64,000 bases of DNA from Labia minor. Lineage: Eukaryota; Arthropoda; Insecta; Dermaptera; Spongiphoridae. The notes under the pieces are model-generated. The model worked only from the letters and a program-made list of their open reading frames with translations. It was not told the origin of the DNA and did not search any database. Made by a program: the position numbers and the translations under genes. Where the stretch lies: positions 87,606,107 through 87,670,106 of the forward strand of contig OY720344.1 in assembly GCA_963082975.1 (NCBI GenBank). Reading direction: 5' to 3'. Of this stretch, positions 37,264 to 49,775 are shown in pieces; positions within the stretch are counted from its first letter, which is position 1, and each line of letters starts with the position of its first letter.

Positions 37264-38623
37264 ATATTAATTTCTCCAAGCATAAAAAAAAGTTTTATTA
37301 TGATTATGTGTTCTTCATATTTTTAAAAAAATAAGTAATTTAAGTTACTTTCATTTAAATCAATTTGATGTTATCCATTTTGTTTATTCGAAATTTAACG
37401 TAATTTCTTTATCTTTTAACAAGACTTATGCAAATACATTTTTTATACTTTTTTTAATGTAATAATTGTAATAAATTAAAAAGAACCGAACAGAAAGTTG
37501 ATGTTTCTTATATATAAAAAAAAAGAGAATAACCCCAAGGCAGTAAAGAAGAAAAAAGAAAAAAATTAATAAATCTTACAACATGAAAAAAAAAAGAAGA
37601 AAAACGCCGAGAGGCACCAACTGAGCTTTTAATTAAGTTACATTCTATTGTGAGGTGATTCCAATCGTGTGAGGCAGACAAACGGCCCTTTTTGCTTCAA
37701 GTTTGGACCCTTCAAGGAAGAACGGGGCTTAACCCCTAACACCACTTATTGTATTGTTGGTGTTCCCTTTGCCCGGGTATGAAACAATGATTAAAGAGAA
37801 CTCTGCGAATGAAATAGTATATTAATTCTGTTTATCAAGTTATACTGTGAATTTTATACTACTATTATTTTTTTGTTTATTTTTTTTAATATTGCTCTCT
37901 TTGAGGCTTTTAAAGACAGTTTTCTTAAGAAGTTAACTTCTTAGTGAATTTATTTTCATTTTCAAGTTCTTTCAATTATAAATTATAGTATTTACTTCAA
38001 AAGGAGGATTTGAAAAGTTTCTTAAGTACAAGAGTTTATGTCTCTGTTTGCCAACTTTCGATATGACACTGATTTATAGCAATATATATAGTAGGAAATA
38101 TATACTCTTCACAAATTTCAATTATGAATAAATTATTTATTGGATTCTAATTAAAAAAAAAAATTTCAATTTTTTTTTTCTAAAAGGTCGGAGATAAGGA
38201 TGAGTTTCTTTTGCCTTGTACTAATAGGGGTAGAATAATTTTAAGAAAAATTTGTGAAACTTTATTATTTAGTTAATTAAAATAACAAAAATATGAATTC
38301 AAATAATTAATTTATTCTTTCTTAAATGAAGATATTTATTAACTTTTATTTAAAAAAAAAAAATTTATATTAAATGCCAGATAAGAAGAAAATTTATTTT
38401 TTTAAATTAATGAATAAAAAAATGAAAACAAAAGAAACTCTTGGTTGACATATTTAAAAAGAAAATAAAATAACTGATAAAACATCAATTTCTACACTTA
38501 TAAATTATATAAAAACAATTAATACATATAATAGATAGGATTATAAGGTCGATTGAAATTCTTTAATTATAATTCTTAAATTGAATTGAATCTTATTAAT
38601 TTATCATTGCTTTTGGAGAATAA
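37264..38623. other. AT-rich spacer
   Basis: A GC-richer patch at 37640-37790 has no open frame or recognisable repeat. Otherwise nothing is seen. Confidence 0.4.
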
Positions 38624-39085
38624 TTTTTTGCCTACCGACGACAGTAAGGCAAGGAATTGTTTTTACACCAAATTTCACAAGGGAAGAATTTTACATATCT
38701 CCACGAATCATGCATTTTCTTAACAGAAAAAAGTATTTTTAGCATGATGTCTGTCCGTCCGTCAGTATAGATGTGTACAGCTGAACGGCTCAACGGATTT
38801 TGATAAAATTTGGTATATTTACTTAATGCATCAGTATGATGAATTGATCAACTTTTGGTGTATATCCGGAAACCGGAAATGGTAGTATTACCGATCGACC
38901 ATAGGAAGGGAAGGGTTATTTTCATACCAAATTTCACATGAGGAGATTTTTTACATATCTCCACGAATCAAGCACTTTGTATTGGTTTGGGAAAAATCAT
39001 CTTCATTAGTTTTTTCTTAATTTAAAATTATATGACGTCACCCAGCCCTTCATGACCTCACAGTCAGCGCCTCCTTATATATTAT
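38624..39085 (+). repeat. interspersed repeat, family Y, longest copy
   Basis: It begins near cctaccgacgacagtaagg, contains tttttacaccaaatttcac, a GTCTGTCCGTCCGTC run, and gaacggctcaacggattttg, and runs to a GC-richer end (atgacgtcacccagccc...gcctcc). An internal part is repeated within the copy (two caaatttcaca blocks). Pieces recur at 49729 and, inverted, at 51287. Such gtctgtccgt and caacggatttt blocks occur in Helitron- and RTE-derived repeats of insects. No clear termini are found here. Confidence 0.6.
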
Positions 39086-39805
39086 AAATAAAATAAAATT
39101 TAAAATATTTATGTTATATCCATATCTGTTTTTTATTTCATTAATAGAAACATTTAAATTATTTGAAAATGTTCTTTTGTTACTTATATCAAATATTAAT
39201 AAATATGAACTTATAATGAAAATCAATTTCTATTTTATTTCTATTTACGTTATTTTTGAGTCTTTGAATTCGAATCTGAAAGATTAAATTTGGTTTAATC
39301 ATACTCATACAAGTATGAGAATGAGATTTATATATTCTATCGGTAAAGGTTTTGTTGGGTCTTCGTTGGTTTCAATTCAGTGATCTAGACAACTCAAATC
39401 AAAATGATTATTAGCCTTCTCACGTATAAATATCATAGATATATTGTTATATATAGAGAGTATATAAACTAAAAAACTGACAATTACTTTTTTAAAATTT
39501 TTTATAATTTTATATCTATCAAGAAAATCCTATCGTTTATATCACTTTAAACGGATGTCTTTTTATCTTTAAAATTGTTTTTTTTTTCATTTATTATATA
39601 AATTATCAAAGCAAGCATGTATATATGAATATCCATTTTAATCTTAATCTCTTGCTTTATTATAATTAAAATCCCTGCTTTTTTTCTAAGCTAGAAGAAA
39701 AATTAAAATTAAATATATGAAGCCACAAACAAACATTTTATACACTTTCATATTCGAATAGAGAGAATCTCTTTGCAAAATCCTTCCTCTTTTTAAGCTT
39801 TTTCC

Positions 39806-39883
<78 letters not shown>

Positions 39884-41649
39884 TTAATCCAATTGCATCA
39901 AATTGTGAATATTCACTTTGAAATGGAGAGAAAAAATTATAGAAAATATACCTATATATAATAGTTTAATCAATTTTTATTTTCAAGCATTTCACATCAT
40001 CATCATCATAATCATCATCATTTGGCATAAAATTGAATAAAATAGGGCGTGGATAAGAAAAAATAAATTAGATATTTTTTTTTTAATAAATGAACAAATT
40101 CCGTAGATGGGCAGGTAAAAATATACCTGGTTATAAAGAAACTCTTTAAAAGACCGCACTTCATCTCATTTTCAAGAAGCGGTGTGGAGAGCTAATAGGT
40201 TATAAATTTTAATATAAAAGAGTAACTTTATTATTTACAAGATTATCTAGAAAAAAAAATACTATTTTTTTTTTATTTGTGAGGATGAGAATAGAGAAAA
40301 GTTGATGAAATAAAGTAATATAATGAATTTAAAGTTTATTTTATTTTAAATAAATTATTAGGTCAGATATTTAAATGAGTTAAAAAAATTTTTCTCAAGA
40401 ATAAAAATCCCTTTATTTTTATGACTAAAATATTTTGAATAATAAATATTTTCATTTATTTATTAGTTTTATAATTTTGATTTTTATCTACATTTTTTAC
40501 TATCATTTATAATTTTCAATAATTTAATTCAATATATAATTTAAGATATTTATTTGTCTTTTTTTATATTATATATATTTATATTATATATACCTTTTTT
40601 GGGATCCATATTTTTTTAAATTTTTATTCCAATATTTGTCAGAGGTTGCATAATATATGGAATAATTTTATTTTCATTGAGTCTTGATAAGTTCTCATCC
40701 TCAAATATCATTTACTATGTCTCACCCATAATATATACACTTCTTTATTTATTCACTCCAGTTGAAATATTAAAATAATATTATAATAACAATAATATAA
40801 ATTATGTTTTATTTAGAATTTGAAAGTGAACATTTTAAATATATATAGTGTTCAAGAAATCACTGCCCTTGATCACTGCCCTTGCCTTTACATTTTTATA
40901 ATTTAAATAAACATTATTGTGCATTTATTTAATAGAAAATTACTAAAAAAATATTTTTTTTTAGTTGTTGAATTTTTATTAATTAAAAAATGATTGCAAT
41001 TATTAAAAAAACAAATATCAAATAAAAATATCAGTAATTTGAAGTTTGTAAACAGTTGTTGGTGAATGTTTCTTTCTCGTTTCAAAGAAGGATCCAACCA
41101 GAAAACAAAATATTTATTTTTCCATTCGAAAAGAGAGAATAGGAGAGAGAAAGTCAAATTATGGAAATGAAATTCTAAACTTTTCGTTCGCCAATGACGT
41201 GCCTGGGTTTCGAAAACCAACCAAAGCCCGTTTAACATTTACATAAAGAGACAACAACATCAGTCGAGTTTTCCCAGGGAACTCGGATGTACTGGGGAGT
41301 GTCCACCGGCAGGTGTTTAAATATGGATTAAACACACATTATGATAATTCCTTTCACTTAAACAACCTCTTGATTTGTTGTTCAATCTTTGAAATTTTAC
41401 AATATTTTATGTTTGACATTAAATTCAATAAAAAATATATTTGGGGAAAGTATCCTAATATTAAATTTTTCAACAATGGTAAAGGACACTTAATTATTTT
41501 TCAATTTTTATTTTTTACTATTTCTGTTGATAAATACTCTCTACATAAATATGTGTATCCATATCTTCATTAATTTTCATTAAAATGACTGAAAAAATTA
41601 ATTTAAGAAACATTTGTTTATTTATCAAGACAGCAAGTTGCCTAATATA
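39086..41649. other. AT-rich spacer
   Basis: It holds the TA microsatellite at 39807-39881 and a CAT repeat near 39997-40022. At 41262-41311 a short GC-richer stretch with an acceptor-like ttttcccag and a weak donor-like cag|gtgttt is too small to call an exon. Confidence 0.5.
39807..39881. repeat. TA dinucleotide microsatellite
   Basis: About 37 uninterrupted TA units. It is likely length-variable and prone to cruciform formation. Confidence 0.97.
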
Positions 41650-41653
41650 AAGT

Positions 41654-42501
41654 TGTAACGGCCTCCCTTTGTTTAAGCCACCGTGGCATGGAAACTTTCC
41701 ATTCACGACATCCGTTGGATAGCAATATAACGGAAAATGTGACAAGTCAAGTCATTGGCTCAAATAAGGGATGACACCACCATTATTTGGCCAATGAGAG
41801 GCATTAAAACAGAGAGCAAGTGTAAATACTGGTGTCAAGAAAACAGTTGTCTAGAAGCTTTGAAAGAGGAAAGACGTGTCGAACCGACCGCCTTCCTCGC
41901 CATTTTCAAACGCTCTCTAAATTTCTCACACTTCGCCTTCACCTGTACAATAGGGATTAAACTATTCCCTATTGCCGAGGTAGTTTGATTTGAACGAAAA
42001 TCTGCTAGTTCTTCATTCTATTCTCCCACAGTTCTTTTTCTTTTCCTTTTCCTTTCCTAGAAATTATCTTCGGGTGAAACCTTGATAATTTCCCCTCCCC
42101 TGCAATTATATCTAATCTAAGATTGTACCTCAATCAACCTCTCTGTATATAATATTGTAAATATAAAATATATGTATATAGAAGACTTCTTTTTCTTACC
42201 CTTTCTCCTAGATATTCTAGTAAACCTAATTTTTCCCTCCTTATTCTTTTTCACTTATTCCCCTTCTCTATCTTTCCTTTTACGAGTTTCGTAAAACTCG
42301 TTGGCGCTCAACCCTTTCATCACTCTCACCTTCCATTGTAAAGGAGACCTGAAACCTCTCCCTACAAGTTCCCCTTTCCCGAGGCGGTGGTAAGCCTGAA
42401 AGCCCCTCCCCTCACTCCTCTGTCCCTCTCCTTGTAAGTGTGGATCGCTGGACTGCCGTCACCTCCCCTCCATCGCTGGCACCCAGTGTAACCCCACTAC
42501 A
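41654..42501 (+). repeat. 5' LTR of the Gypsy element
   Basis: 848 bp, beginning tgtaacggcctccctttg and ending aaccccactaca. It is followed directly by the primer binding site. A pyrimidine-rich region occupies the second half. A 77-codon frame inside it appears in both LTRs because the LTRs are the same sequence, and it is not a gene. Confidence 0.95.
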
Positions 42502-42503
42502 AT

Positions 42504-42520
42504 TGGCGCCCAACGTGGGG
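42504..42520 (+). promoter_or_regulatory. primer binding site
   Basis: tggcgcccaacgtgggg begins two bases after the LTR end. It starts with the TGG expected to pair with a tRNA CCA end. The tRNA species is not assigned here. Confidence 0.88.
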
Positions 42521-43079
42521 CCGATAAGCAAAGCACCCTGAGAGAAGAAAAATTGTGAAAGTGTTGTGTATTATTAACAATTTGTGTAACCCCAGTGAAA
42601 GTGTCGAGTGAAAATCCAACCCCTTATACCAACCACAGTGAAAGTGAAATTTCTTCCCTCCCAATAGCTAACGCTCCGTCGAGTGGAGAAACTTTCCCCT
42701 ACCTTGGTTCGAGGTTGTTACGTCACCGGTCAGCTGTTTGGAAAATCTGATCACAGATTTGATGGGACATCTTTATACACATACACTTAAGTACAATTTG
42801 ACATTGTTTAAATATCATTTAATGATATTAATTTAATCCGTTGATTAAAAAAATTTTTTTTCTTCTATTTTCTATTAAAACCTATTCATATACATTCAAA
42901 CACAACATAATTTGAATGAAATAATAAACTATTATTATCATTCATATTTAATATCAATTAGGCTAGCTAATTGATCTAATTATTAGAATTGTACTCGATT
43001 CACTAGCTGAATATATTAGTTATATTTTATTTATCAATTAATGATAAACTTTATAAATCTTTTGAATAAAAATTATTTT

Positions 43080-43620
43080 TATAATTATTATTATTAAAAT
43101 TAATCCTTTGATTAACCAAATGATTATATTAGTATCAATACTATTAATCATAATTTTCGTTATCAATCAATGATAGCAACAATAAGCCTTTGATTTTTAA
43201 ATTGTAAATCAAGCTTTATTAACAATTTAGTATAAAACGCTTACGTTAAGTAATCGAATTATTATTAAAGTTAATCCTTTGATTAACCAATGATTATATT
43301 AGTGTCAATACTATTAATCATAATTTTTGTTATCAATCAAGGTAACAATATTAAATCTTTGATTTTTAAATTATAAATCAAGCTTTATTAACAATTTAGT
43401 ATTAAAAGCATTACGTTAAGTAATCGAATTATTATTAAAGTTAATCCTTTGATTAACCAATGATTATATTAGTGTCAATACTATTAATCATAATTTTTGT
43501 TATCAATCAAGGTAACAATATTAAATCTTTGATTTTTAAATTATAAATCAAGCTTTATTAACAATTAAATATTGACATCATTACATTATTTAATAAGTTA
43601 GTATTAACTTTAATCCTTTA
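43080..43620 (+). repeat. tandem repeats in the Gypsy leader, about 170 bp unit
   Basis: Three units start with taatcctttgattaacc at 43101, 43272 and 43442 (spacing 171 and 170). A degenerate fourth start lies at 43611, with further echoes at 42834, 43915 and 44148. Each unit also holds atcaatc-type and aaatcaagctttattaac blocks. The second and third units are nearly identical, the first more diverged. They lie between the primer binding site and gag and are non-coding. Confidence 0.9.
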
Positions 43621-44457
43621 ATTAAGTACTTATGTAAACTAGTGTTAAGACTCTCTATTAATTATATTTTATTATCAGTTAATGATAAGTTATCGAATCT
43701 TGTGATTCAAATCATCTTTAGTTGAATTGTTAATGAATTATTTTAATTCAAAATTGAATATCAAATTCACTTAAACTGATTAAACTAATCAGTAAAAAAT
43801 TACATTAGTTCACTTAGGTGAATGTATTTATTTATAACAAAAATACTATTATTCAAGCTTTAATAGCAGTAAGATCTGGTAAGCAATTCTTAAGTAATAG
43901 GTTGTTACAAACATTAATCCTTTGATTAACTCATTTAATTATAATAGTATTAATCTATTAATCGTATTATTCATTATCAGTTAATGATAACAAAATCTTT
44001 GGTGATTTAATAATTCATTCTACAATTGAATTGATAATAAGTTGTTATTGTACAATATTTAATAACATAATATACTATTATTCTAACTCTTTGTGAATAC
44101 CAATTAGATTCTAAGCAATCTATAACTATTCATATTAGTATTAAGTTTAATTCTTTGATTAAATAATAATATTTCTCTAATTAAAACTGTGATCATTAGA
44201 ATCACTAATAGATTTACACTTAAGTAAATATTTATATTTAAGATAGTGTCATTACATTATTCTATAAGTTATATATAAATTCATAATATCTCTATTTGAT
44301 CATTATCAAATTACAACTCTTTCCTTTCATAGATTTAAGACTGTGAAACTGTGTTAGATTTAAGCCAAGTTTCCTAGGATATAGCTAACATTTATATATA
44401 TTATTGTTCCTATAATACCTATCGTCTTACAACTTAAGACAAACCCTTCCTTACAGA

Positions 44458-46398
44458 ATGGAAACTATTGCGGATTTTACTAAAACCGATCTGTTGATCG
44501 CGGCAGAGGAAATGGAGATCCCAGTGGATCCCAAAAGTAAATTAATTACTATTATTAATGCATTTAAAACTCATCCTAGTTATGATGCAGTTACCACCAT
44601 TTCCATACTTCGAAATATTAGAGAAGCTAGACTTGAAGAAAAGAGGCTCAAGAAAGAGTCTGAGGCTAGAGCTCACGAATTGGAAAAATTAAAAATTACC
44701 AACCCTCAAGCCCCTCCTTTATTAACCACCCCTCATGTGGATATGATTAACAGGATTATACCGTTTAATCCACAATCTGATGATATTACTAGTTATCTAA
44801 TAACTTTCACAAAACAAATGAATATTTTAAAGGTACCTGACAACCAATGGGTAAATATCCTGTTGTCAACTTTACCTTTAGAAATCACTTCTTTGATTTA
44901 TAAAGAAGCTGAATCGAATAACGAAATTACTTTCGATATTATTAAAACCATATTGAAGCAACGTTTTAAAATTACCCCGCAGTCAATGCGTCGACTATTT
45001 TTTAACTCTGTTAAACCTAACCCTTTATCTTGGAAGGATTATTGCTATTCATTAGACAACCATCTCGATACATGGCTTCTCGAATTGGAAATCGACTCTT
45101 TTGAAAAATTAAAAGATGCACTAATTGCTTGTCAGCTTAAAAAACAAGTCTCGGTTGAGTGTCGCAACCATTTTATAGACAGTTGGGAATTTCTTAATGA
45201 TCCCTACGAGCTATCTAATAAATTAGATAATTATGATAGTCTTAGGAAGGCACCAGGGGAGAAATCAATTAGAAACCCCGCAGGTAGGCAAACTACCGGA
45301 CCTACTAATCCTCTTCCTAAAGAGAAATCTCTTGTACCTATCAACCATAGTCCTCCTGAGGAATTAAAATGTTATGGGTGTGGACAGTTGGGAGTTACTA
45401 AACCTAAGTGTTTAAAGTGCAATCCTAAGCCTAACCCAACTGGCACCAATTTAAAACTTATTCACTTAAATAACTTTAAACATGATGATCATGATACCTC
45501 GCCATATATACCTACTGTCATCAACACCATCCAAATGAATAGTTGTATTGACACCGGTGCTTCGCACACAATAGGTAGTAATGAATTATTGGATAATTTA
45601 ATGAGAAATAAAAAGTTAATTTTTAAATCCGAATGGATTAAAGTCACTCTCGCTGATGGGATTACCCGTGACTATGAATGTCTAACCCTTCCTGTTGAGG
45701 TAAAAATTAAAAATAAGACATTCGAGATACCTTTTCACTTCTTAGTAAAAGGACAAATTAAAGATAACCTCCTTGGTATCGATTGTCTGAAAGTGTTCAA
45801 AATCATCATCGATACCCATAAAGGAACGTGGCACTTCAGTGACAACGACACTGAGGTCTATACTTTTTCCAATAAAAATAATAATAAGGAGTTACTCAAG
45901 TCAAAAACTCCTGATGATAAAGATAAACTATCTATAAATAATAATACATTATTGAATGTACACAATAATCAATCTACTTTGACACACGATGCCCATAGTA
46001 AATTGGCATCGATGCTCCAAGAATTTGACGATGTCTTCACACCAGGGGGAGAACCCACCCCGTGTGGAGAACTTAAAATTAAACTAATTAGTGATGACCC
46101 AGATACATCCAACCCTTATGGTTTATCCCCGCACAAACGGGACATATTGAAGAAAGAGATTTCCTCTCTCCTTCAAGACAGCATCATAGAGGAGTGTGAA
46201 TCCCCATATGCCTCTCCGGTTGTCCTCGTGGATAAACCCACTGGTTTATTGAGAACCCGGAAGAAAGAAAAAATCTTTTCTAGTCCTGGCGCCAGGTACG
46301 AGGGCGTATCACCTGGGCCAGAGGGGGAGTGTAACGGCCTCCCTTTGTTTAAGCCACCGTGGCATGGAAACTTTCCATTCACGACATCCGTTGGATAG
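44458..46398 (+). CDS. gag-protease frame of the Gypsy element
   Basis: One continuous frame of 646 codons starts METIADFTKTDLLIAAEEME. In order it shows a charged, coiled-coil-like stretch (about residues 50-80) and a capsid-like region (about 95-240). Next come a cysteine motif CYGC...CLKC near 304-320 (nucleic-acid binding) and an aspartic protease site DTGAS near 364, with a second protease motif LLGID near 438. Near 545-590 lies the sequence usual at the entry to a Gypsy reverse transcriptase (FDDVF...SPYASPVVLV). Gag and protease share one frame, so no frameshift is needed between them in this family. The start is the first ATG after the leader. It belongs to a broken element. Confidence 0.88.
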   Translation: METIADFTKTDLLIAAEEMEIPVDPKSKLITIINAFKTHPSYDAVTTISILRNIREARLEEKRLKKESEARAHELEKLKITNPQAPPLLTTPHVDMINRIIPFNPQSDDITSYLITFTKQMNILKVPDNQWVNILLSTLPLEITSLIYKEAESNNEITFDIIKTILKQRFKITPQSMRRLFFNSVKPNPLSWKDYCYSLDNHLDTWLLELEIDSFEKLKDALIACQLKKQVSVECRNHFIDSWEFLNDPYELSNKLDNYDSLRKAPGEKSIRNPAGRQTTGPTNPLPKEKSLVPINHSPPEELKCYGCGQLGVTKPKCLKCNPKPNPTGTNLKLIHLNNFKHDDHDTSPYIPTVINTIQMNSCIDTGASHTIGSNELLDNLMRNKKLIFKSEWIKVTLADGITRDYECLTLPVEVKIKNKTFEIPFHFLVKGQIKDNLLGIDCLKVFKIIIDTHKGTWHFSDNDTEVYTFSNKNNNKELLKSKTPDDKDKLSINNNTLLNVHNNQSTLTHDAHSKLASMLQEFDDVFTPGGEPTPCGELKIKLISDDPDTSNPYGLSPHKRDILKKEISSLLQDSIIEECESPYASPVVLVDKPTGLLRTRKKEKIFSSPGARYEGVSPGPEGECNGLPLFKPPWHGNFPFTTSVG

Positions 46399-47177
46399 CA
46401 ATATAACGGAAAATGTGACAAGTCAAGTCATTGGCTCAAATAAGGGATGACACCACCATTATTTGGCCAATGAGAGGCATTAAAACAGAGAGCAAGTGTA
46501 AATACTGGTGTCAAGAAAACAGTTGTCTAGAAGCTTTGAAAGAGGAAAGACGTGTCGAACCGACCGCCTTCCTCGCCATTTTCAAACGCTCTCTAAATTT
46601 CTCACACTTCGCCTTCACCTGTACAATAGGGATTAAACTATTCCCTATTGCCGAGGTAGTTTGATTTGAACGAAAATCTGCTAGTTCTTCATTCTATTCT
46701 CCCACAGTTCTTTTTCTTTTCCTTTTCCTTTCCTAGAAATTATCTTCGGGTGAAACCTTGATAATTTCCCCTCCCCTGCAATTATATCTAATCTAAGATT
46801 GTACCTCAATCAACCTCTCTGTATATAATATTGTAAATATAAAATATATGTATATAGAAGACTTCTTTTTCTTACCCTTTCTCCTAGATATTCTAGTAAA
46901 CCTAATTTTTCCCTCCTTATTCTTTTTCACTTATTCCCCTTCTCTATCTTTCCTTTTACGAGTTTCGTAAAACTCGTTGGCGCTCAACCCTTTCATCACT
47001 CTCACCTTCCATTGTAAAGGAGACCTGAAACCTCTCCCTACAAGTTCCCCTTTCCCGAGGCGGTGGTAAGCCTGAAAGCCCCTCCCCTCACTCCTCTGTC
47101 CCTCTCCTTGTAAGTGTGGATCGCTGGACTGCCGTCACCTCCCCTCCATCGCTGGCACCCAGTGTAACCCCACTACA
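46330..47177 (+). repeat. 3' LTR of the Gypsy element
   Basis: 848 bp and indistinguishable by eye from the 5' LTR. It is preceded by the polypurine tract agagggggag and followed by the target duplication aagt. Confidence 0.95.
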
Positions 47178-47181
47178 AAGT

Positions 47182-47781
47182 CTCTCAAAATGAGACTTAT
47201 CTTACCTGTGAATTAAGTCAAGATTCAAAAGGTCTTCTGAAAAATACGTTTTTAGAAATATACTTTGAAAATTTTATTCAATCAAAATTGTTTAATACAT
47301 GACAATTATTAACTCAAAATGTTTAAAACATTTCAGATACTACTTAAAAATTTTATAACAATTTCTGAAAAGGACATGAAAATTGGAAATATTTCTCTTA
47401 CTAGGCTTGTTGTTGAATGTCTATTTAGGCACTTTATAAAATATATTTAGTTATTTTTAAAAAAAATTTTTAAAAATTTCAATTAAGTAAAACTAAACGA
47501 TAAACAACAAACAATTTCCAATAAATATAATTGTGAAAAAGATTACATGAATGTTTATAGTTTGTCTTGAAAAGTAATTAGAAAAACATTTTGTTTACCA
47601 CTTGACAACAATTACTGCTTAGTACTCCTCTTAGAGATTGTATAAAGAGGTAATTTGTTGTTTCCTAGTTCTAATTCATCCATAGCAATAATTTAATATG
47701 AAATCCGCATGGAAGTTAAGTGAGGATTCGGGGAGCTATCTCATAAAACGCTACTTTCCCATATATGTTATGTTTAAAATT
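47182..47781. other. AT-rich spacer
   Basis: Nothing is recognised. Confidence 0.5.
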
Positions 47782-47789
47782 TTATATAT

Positions 47790-47962
47790 CAGGGGTGGCC
47801 ACACTTGGTGATTCTTAGAGCCAAATTGAAAAATCGAAAGAGCCAAATCGGAAAAAAAATTTTATCTTTTTTTGGTGTCATGACTTTAAATTTTTTAATT
47901 GAGCCACAATATTCTCAAAAAGAGCCACATGTGACTCGCGAGCCACGGTTTGGCCACCGTGG
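47790..47962. mobile_element. hAT MITE, gagccac-type
   Basis: A 173-bp element starts caggggtggccacacttgg and ends ggtttggccaccgtgg. The inverted repeat is good at ggtggcca but mutated at the outer right end. Flanks ttatatat (47782-47789) and atatatat (47963-47970) agree at 7 of 8 bases, although AT-richness weakens this. Inside are repeated gagccac/gagccaaa motifs known from common hAT MITEs. It is non-coding. Confidence 0.82.
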
Positions 47963-47970
47963 ATATATAT

Positions 47971-49728
47971 TATTAGATACATATTGTTTTAAAAAAAATA
48001 TTAGAATTTAAAAAAATGATATAAACGCGTTTAGGAATTTAATTTATATTCTTTGAATTTTGAACATTTAAATAATTATGATTAAAAAAACATGATATTT
48101 TTAGGTGACCAAATGTATTTGTTTGGAAATCGAATGTTCTAATATCTACAGCATTTGACTGATTAAATTGTAATTTAGACAACGATTTCTTATTAAATAT
48201 TTACAAAAAAATGTCTATATAAATAATTTAAACATTTTTTTAAAATTAATCTTTATATTTATTTTATTATTAATTTATTTTAAAGCATTTCATACATCTC
48301 AATAAAGTCCAATCTATTTGTATGTTAGATATCAGTTAATCGTCAATTCATTTTTCATATTTTCGAATTTTATTCAGATTAATTCCTTTTATTTTTAATT
48401 AATTTGCTTAATACTTAATAAAGTAGAAATCCTAAAAAGAAAATGAGATAAGTCACTAGTAATATGAATGATAATCCTATATCTAATTTCGAAAATCATC
48501 TACCAATCCGATTAGCACATTCTCATTGATTTTTTTTTATCTAACTAATTGATTAGTAATTCAATTCAATATTGATGTTTGGAATTGGGATATCCGTGTA
48601 AATTTAAACGACTTTTGCACCAATTCAAATTTAATAAACCACACAGCAATCGCAATGATAATTTCCATTTCATTATTGTATTAACAACAATTATCCTCAA
48701 TGATTTACAAGGGAAATCGCAAATGAATTGAGAGTCAACTATATTTCTACAAACCCAGAGGAAGAGGAGATTCATAAATTAATAATCATGTTCATACGCA
48801 CATCTCCCTTCTCTGCACCAGGTTTGAGAGTGGGATGTTTGGAGATTTGGGGGAGATGGTGAGGGTTTTCTTCCGCCCTAAATGGAAATTTGGAATTATC
48901 ATTTCTTCTCACTTCAACATCATCCATCCAGACTTTTCTTTTCTATTCTGGCTATCAAATCGTCGAGTTTAAGATTAAGATCCAACGAAGTTGCATTTTC
49001 AAAAGCAAGTCGCTTAATTGTTTTCCACTTTTTAATTCAGCTCTCTGTTTAATCAAAAAACAAGATTAAAATATTTCTTTGGTGTTTTTTTATATCATTC
49101 TGACCTCATCTCATCTTTTTTCCCATTTTTTCTACATCCCAGTTTGTTTCTCATTAATTTTAGCAACAAATTCATTAGATTTTCAACTTTTAAAATCCTT
49201 TATTTTAATTCATAAAAATCAGATTAAAGAAACTTTAAGTATTTAAGTTTACATAACGTAAGAACAAAAATAAATAAGACATACTCAGATTATATATATA
49301 TATATAAAGATTATTTTTTAAAGTTAAAATAATATTATTGAATTGATTTGCTTGATTCTTTTTAAATTTAATATTATTCTTCAAAGGATTATGAAAACAA
49401 GTGGTGAATATTGTGAAATGGGTTTGGTTTATTCTCACTAAAACGATTGAAGTTTATTAATGTAAATAAACGAGTAAAGGGGTTTGTCTAAAATATTTAC
49501 TACAAGATAGATTGAGATTTTTTTTTATTATTCATTAATATAATGAAATAAATAAGCTAAAGTCAATAAGAAGGAAACTTAGTTATTAAATACTTTATTT
49601 TTTTGTAATAAGAAAAAATATCTAATTTCTAATGTCACTCTTCATCACAAATTAATTTTAAAAATGTTTTAATATAAACGAGGATTGCTATCTGCTTTAC
49701 ATTATTAGGCGAGAAATTTAAATAACAA
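47971..49728. other. AT-rich spacer
   Basis: A slightly richer stretch at 48790-48900 has no open frame. Nothing else is recognised. Confidence 0.5.
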
Positions 49729-49775
49729 CTTTTTACCGACCGACGATAGTAAGGGAGGTATTGTTTTATATACGT
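49729..49775 (+). repeat. family Y short fragment
   Basis: It matches the beginning of the 38624 copy (accgaccgacgatagtaagg, then ggtattgttttata) and stops after about 45 bp. Confidence 0.55.

Larger units (their letters stand above)
41650..47181 (+). mobile_element. young Ty3/Gypsy-type LTR retrotransposon, broken copy
   Basis: The element spans 41654-47177 and is flanked by a 4-bp direct duplication, aagt (41650-41653 and 47178-47181). Parts in order: 848-bp 5' LTR (TG...CA), primer binding site, a leader of about 1.9 kb with tandem repeats, a gag-protease frame running towards the RT region, a polypurine tract (about 46320-46329) and an 848-bp 3' LTR. The two LTRs look identical by eye over their full length, so the insertion is very recent. 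The RNase H and integrase parts of pol are not seen; it is a broken copy with about one major break. Gypsy is inferred from the protease/RT-entry motifs and the short target duplication. Confidence 0.92.

Noticed and set aside
40903-41238. 111-codon minus-strand frame
   Set aside because: It is Phe/Lys/Asn-rich, as expected from AT-rich DNA, with no domain, splice context or repeat match.
41262-41311. 35-bp microexon with acceptor ttttcccag
   Set aside because: The donor gtgttt is weak and the segment too short to support.
41755-41988. 77-codon frame repeated exactly at 46431-46664
   Set aside because: It lies inside the LTRs; the repeat is the LTR pair, not a duplicated gene.
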